This document shows positions 61,785 to 64,000 of a DNA stretch of 64,000 nucleotides, in pieces. The notes under the pieces were generated by a model, which searched no databases, had not been told where the DNA came from, and saw only the letters and a list, made by a program, of their open reading frames with translations. The position numbers were made by a program, and so were the translations under genes. The first letter of the stretch is position 1; every line of letters starts with the position of its first letter. Source of the DNA: Flavobacteriaceae bacterium (GTDB taxonomy: Bacteria > Bacteroidota > Bacteroidia > Flavobacteriales > Flavobacteriaceae); NCBI GenBank assembly GCA_947456955.1, contig CANGTQ010000001.1, positions 186,001-250,000 of the forward strand, read 5' to 3'.

Positions 61785-63302
61785 TTATTTTCCTTTTTTT
61801 GATTCGTTCTCTATGGCCTTAATCATTGTTTTTAATTGACTGGCATCAATTCGTTTGGCTTTAATAACTTTATTTTTATCTAGTATATAAGTTACCGGTG
61901 TAGAGTAAACATCATATTTCTCAACTGCGTTGTTGTAGTGTGCACCATCATAAACGTTTATCCAAGATAATTTGTGTTCATCAATATATTTCAAATACTT
62001 GTCGCCTTCGTGTTGCATATAAACGCTAAATACTTTTATATCTTTATTTTCTTTTAATAAGTCATTATACTGTTCCAACAATACCGGAATTTCTTTTTGG
62101 CAATGACCACAATCAACATCCCAAAAAACAAGCACTGTATAATCGGCTTTGACATCGCTTAACTTGACGTACATTTTAGAAACTTGATCAACATTTTTAT
62201 AGTAAACATTGGTCATTTCTTGACTGTTTTTAGCATCTTCAAATCCCATGGCTTTCATCTTCGGGAAATCTTCAGCTCTAATCATGTATAAATCCTGGGC
62301 ATTAGCTCCAATTAATAAGGGTTTCAATTTATCAGCACGTTTAATGATTTTTTGTACCACATCTTCATCGTCGTAAATACCATTCGCTTTTCCGGTTTTA
62401 AAATACTTGTCAGACATGTGCACAAAAACTTTGTCAAATCCCATTATTTTCGTGGTTTCATAGGTGTACGTAAAATGCGCCAATAGAAGTTTGTAGGCCA
62501 GACTTCCAGATTTGGTTTTGTCCATGATTCTGTCAATTTCAACACTAACTGAGTCGGGATGCATGACGACAACCGATTCGAAATATCTTTTTATTTTAGT
62601 ATTAAAAAATGGATTTCTAATAATACCGTCATCTTTGAAATCAACATTGTCCCAATAGTGTTTTTTGTAATAGTTGTACACCTGAATACTATCAGGTCTT
62701 CCGTTAGAAGCTTTCGGTATGTCTTTGAGTAGTTTTTCTGATTTCAAATTCATCACACCAGCAATGTAAGTTCCTTTGTGATCGGCTATGAATTTTTCTT
62801 CAAAATCGTTAATGCTTTTTTCGATGTCTTTTTGTTTATTGTTTAGTGCCAGTGTATCTTTTTTGGTCTCTAATTTTAAAGTTTGTTTGTAGGCCTGAAA
62901 GTCTTTATTTTGTTGGTTGATATATTGCACATAGCTAAAGAAATCATTTTCCAATGGCGAATTAAGTGCTGTTAATTCTTTTCCAATATTTGGACTCGCT
63001 TCCGTTTTGAGTTCTAGTTTTTGGGTGTATTCATCTATGAAGAAATCAAAGTAGATGCCTTTGGCTTGGCTTACTAAAGAGTAAATTCCTTTATCGAGTT
63101 TTCCTTTTCCTTTAAAAACTATTTTCCCGTTTTTGATATTGGTACAGGTATCTTTGATTAACGTTTTGTCAAATTGGTAAAAGGTAAGATACGCTAACGT
63201 ATCAGGAGCATTCTTTAGATTGATTGTAATCTCATAACCCGATTGTGCAACGGCAAATAATGAAGAGAAACAAAAGATTGAGGCTACTAGTAATTTCTTC
63301 AT
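61785..63302 (-). CDS. Thioredoxin-like lipid/thiol protein of the TlpA/DUF4369 type
   Basis: The ATG at 63302 (MKKLLVASIFCFSSLFAVAQS) gives a clean signal peptide; an ATG two codons earlier is also possible. The 505-residue protein has an N-terminal DUF4369-like beta domain (about 22-130: YEITINLKNAPDTLAYLTFY), a central helical domain (DUF5106-like, about 140-355), and a thioredoxin fold with redox motif CGHC in FWDVDCGHCQKEIP (about 397-410). It probably works in the periplasm on disulfides or as a redox sensor. The gene is convergent with the THUMP methyltransferase gene, 1 bp apart. Confidence 0.87.
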   Translation of the reverse strand: MKKLLVASIFCFSSLFAVAQSGYEITINLKNAPDTLAYLTFYQFDKTLIKDTCTNIKNGKIVFKGKGKLDKGIYSLVSQAKGIYFDFFIDEYTQKLELKTEASPNIGKELTALNSPLENDFFSYVQYINQQNKDFQAYKQTLKLETKKDTLALNNKQKDIEKSINDFEEKFIADHKGTYIAGVMNLKSEKLLKDIPKASNGRPDSIQVYNYYKKHYWDNVDFKDDGIIRNPFFNTKIKRYFESVVVMHPDSVSVEIDRIMDKTKSGSLAYKLLLAHFTYTYETTKIMGFDKVFVHMSDKYFKTGKANGIYDDEDVVQKIIKRADKLKPLLIGANAQDLYMIRAEDFPKMKAMGFEDAKNSQEMTNVYYKNVDQVSKMYVKLSDVKADYTVLVFWDVDCGHCQKEIPVLLEQYNDLLKENKDIKVFSVYMQHEGDKYLKYIDEHKLSWINVYDGAHYNNAVEKYDVYSTPVTYILDKNKVIKAKRIDASQLKTMIKAIENESKKGK

Positions 63303-63308
63303 AAACAA

Positions 63309-63659
63309 ACGATATTTTCTTTAAAAGATTTTAGAGCTTCAAAAATAAGGCATTTACTAAAGAAATAAAACATTGAATTTTTAAAATTTTCTTAAAATTA
63401 AATACTTATTTCAATCTGACTAGAGGATGATTCAATCCGTTGACAATATTTTTTACAACTTGATATTATCAATGCTTTCAAAAAGTTTGGTCAGGTTTCT
63501 GAAACCATAAGTTCTGGAATCAAAACTTGGGGATATTTACGCAGGTTGGTACCAATGTTTGCTATACAGGCTTCATCTATGTTGAATCTTGTATTTTCCA
63601 TTATTGTTTTTTTTCAGAATTAAATATAGCAATTTTAAGGATACTATGAGAATCTTTGG
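63309..63659. other. Intergenic region, 351 bp
   Basis: Contains the promoter box TATTTTTG on the minus strand at 63340-63347 for the thioredoxin-like gene. A 36-codon minus-strand frame (63491-63601, MENTRFNIDEACIANIGTNL...) could be the remnant of a gene, but nothing supports expression. No other feature is seen. Confidence 0.45.
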
Positions 63660-63893
63660 TTATCTCACTTCTCGAATGCCTTTTAATAGCAGCCAGCGCA
63701 TGAATATTTTTTCACCATCGGGAGTTTGCACAGCCTGAAATTTAGGCGCCGTAAGTGTACCAACCACAAAAGCCGTTATTGGAATAAATAAACCTGTTAG
63801 GTCGGTATATATCTCTATAAGGAACCGAAATAAAATGAATACTATTGCAAAGCATATTAGGTTGTAAAGGAAAGATTTTACTTTTTTTGACAT
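63660..63893 (-). CDS. Hypothetical small membrane protein
   Basis: This 77-residue protein has two membrane helices (FLYNLICFAIVFILFRFLIEIY and FIPITAFVVGTLTAP). The C-terminal 25 residues are hydrophilic (KFQAVQTPDGEKIFMRWLLLKGI). It resembles short flavobacterial proteins of unknown function. Monocistronic within the window. Confidence 0.65.
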   Translation of the reverse strand: MSKKVKSFLYNLICFAIVFILFRFLIEIYTDLTGLFIPITAFVVGTLTAPKFQAVQTPDGEKIFMRWLLLKGIREVR

Positions 63894-63900
63894 GATTTTT

Positions 63901-63981
63901 AAATTAGGAATTAGGATTTAGGACACGAGCGCAAAGCGCGACTTTATGGAGCGAAGCGGAATAAATTAGGAATTAGGATTT
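63901..63981. repeat. Direct repeat with GC-rich centre
   Basis: aaattaggaattaggattt occurs at 63901-63919 and again at 63963-63981, with a GC-rich middle containing cgagcgcaaagcgcgac and tggagcgaagcgga. No gene is seen from 63894 to the window end. Confidence 0.6.
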
Positions 63982-64000
63982 TTCTATATTCTATATTCTA

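Noticed and set aside
63491..63601. 36-codon minus-strand frame MENTRFNIDEACIANIGT...
   Set aside because: No promoter, no recognisable family, and too short to separate from chance; mentioned only as a possible gene remnant.

Overview
The window is chromosomal DNA from a Bacteroidota bacterium, most likely a Flavobacterium or a close relative. The DNA is AT-rich. Several genes carry the TTTG / TAnnTTTG promoter typical of the phylum rather than -35/-10 boxes. A secreted enzyme ends in a type IX secretion (T9SS) sorting domain, and many lipoproteins have Bacteroidota-style signal peptides. Family names come from motifs I could read and from memory; no database search was run.

Bases 1-13,755 are a beta-glucan (laminarin-type) utilisation locus on the + strand. 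It begins inside a surface glycan-binding protein. It then holds a GH16 lipoprotein, a very large GH94-superfamily phosphorylase (probably GH149, beta-1,3-oligoglucan phosphorylase), a GH17 lipoprotein, a GH30 lipoprotein, a GPH-type sugar symporter, a GH17 enzyme without signal peptide, a GH16 enzyme with T9SS sorting domain, and an MFS sugar porter. Outer enzymes would cut beta-1,3 chains and remove beta-1,6 branches, the two porters would import the products, and the phosphorylase would break oligomers down to glucose-1-phosphate. No SusC/SusD pair is visible; it probably lies upstream.

Bases 13,900-30,074 are mostly housekeeping: an ECF sigma factor with a conserved-looking 47-residue ORF behind it, an endonuclease III-like enzyme, peroxiredoxin, a metallo-hydrolase, and a five-gene minus-strand cluster (BatA-like protein, catalytically dead dihydroorotase homologue, DUF4870 protein, outer-membrane receptor, esterase). 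A DEAD-box helicase, a CIA30 protein, an outer-membrane barrel and a Crp/Fnr regulator follow.

Bases 30,075-37,325 are an accessory island of gene units bounded by inverted repeats and hairpins, all on the minus strand. They are a broken mntA-hepT toxin-antitoxin operon, a lipoprotein framed exactly by a 10-bp inverted repeat, and a two-gene operon. That operon encodes a 1438-residue protein combining a RecB/Dna2-like nuclease, an SF1 helicase and a C-terminal methyltransferase-like domain, followed 3 bp later by an AlkB-type dioxygenase. This operon is the best candidate for an undescribed system.

Bases 37,326-64,000 return to core genes: a TIGR02757 protein, a membrane protein and a LolD-like ATPase; folE; serC/serA; a LuxC-type acyl-CoA reductase next to a ferredoxin; ychF; a FIST sensor with a soluble hybrid kinase; the parE/parC topoisomerase pair split by a GxxExxY gene inside repeats; TerC; murQ; a ZIP transporter; two methyltransferases; and a thioredoxin-like protein. 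Many spacers hold hairpins or short iterated words. I saw no tRNA, rRNA, CRISPR array or complete insertion sequence.
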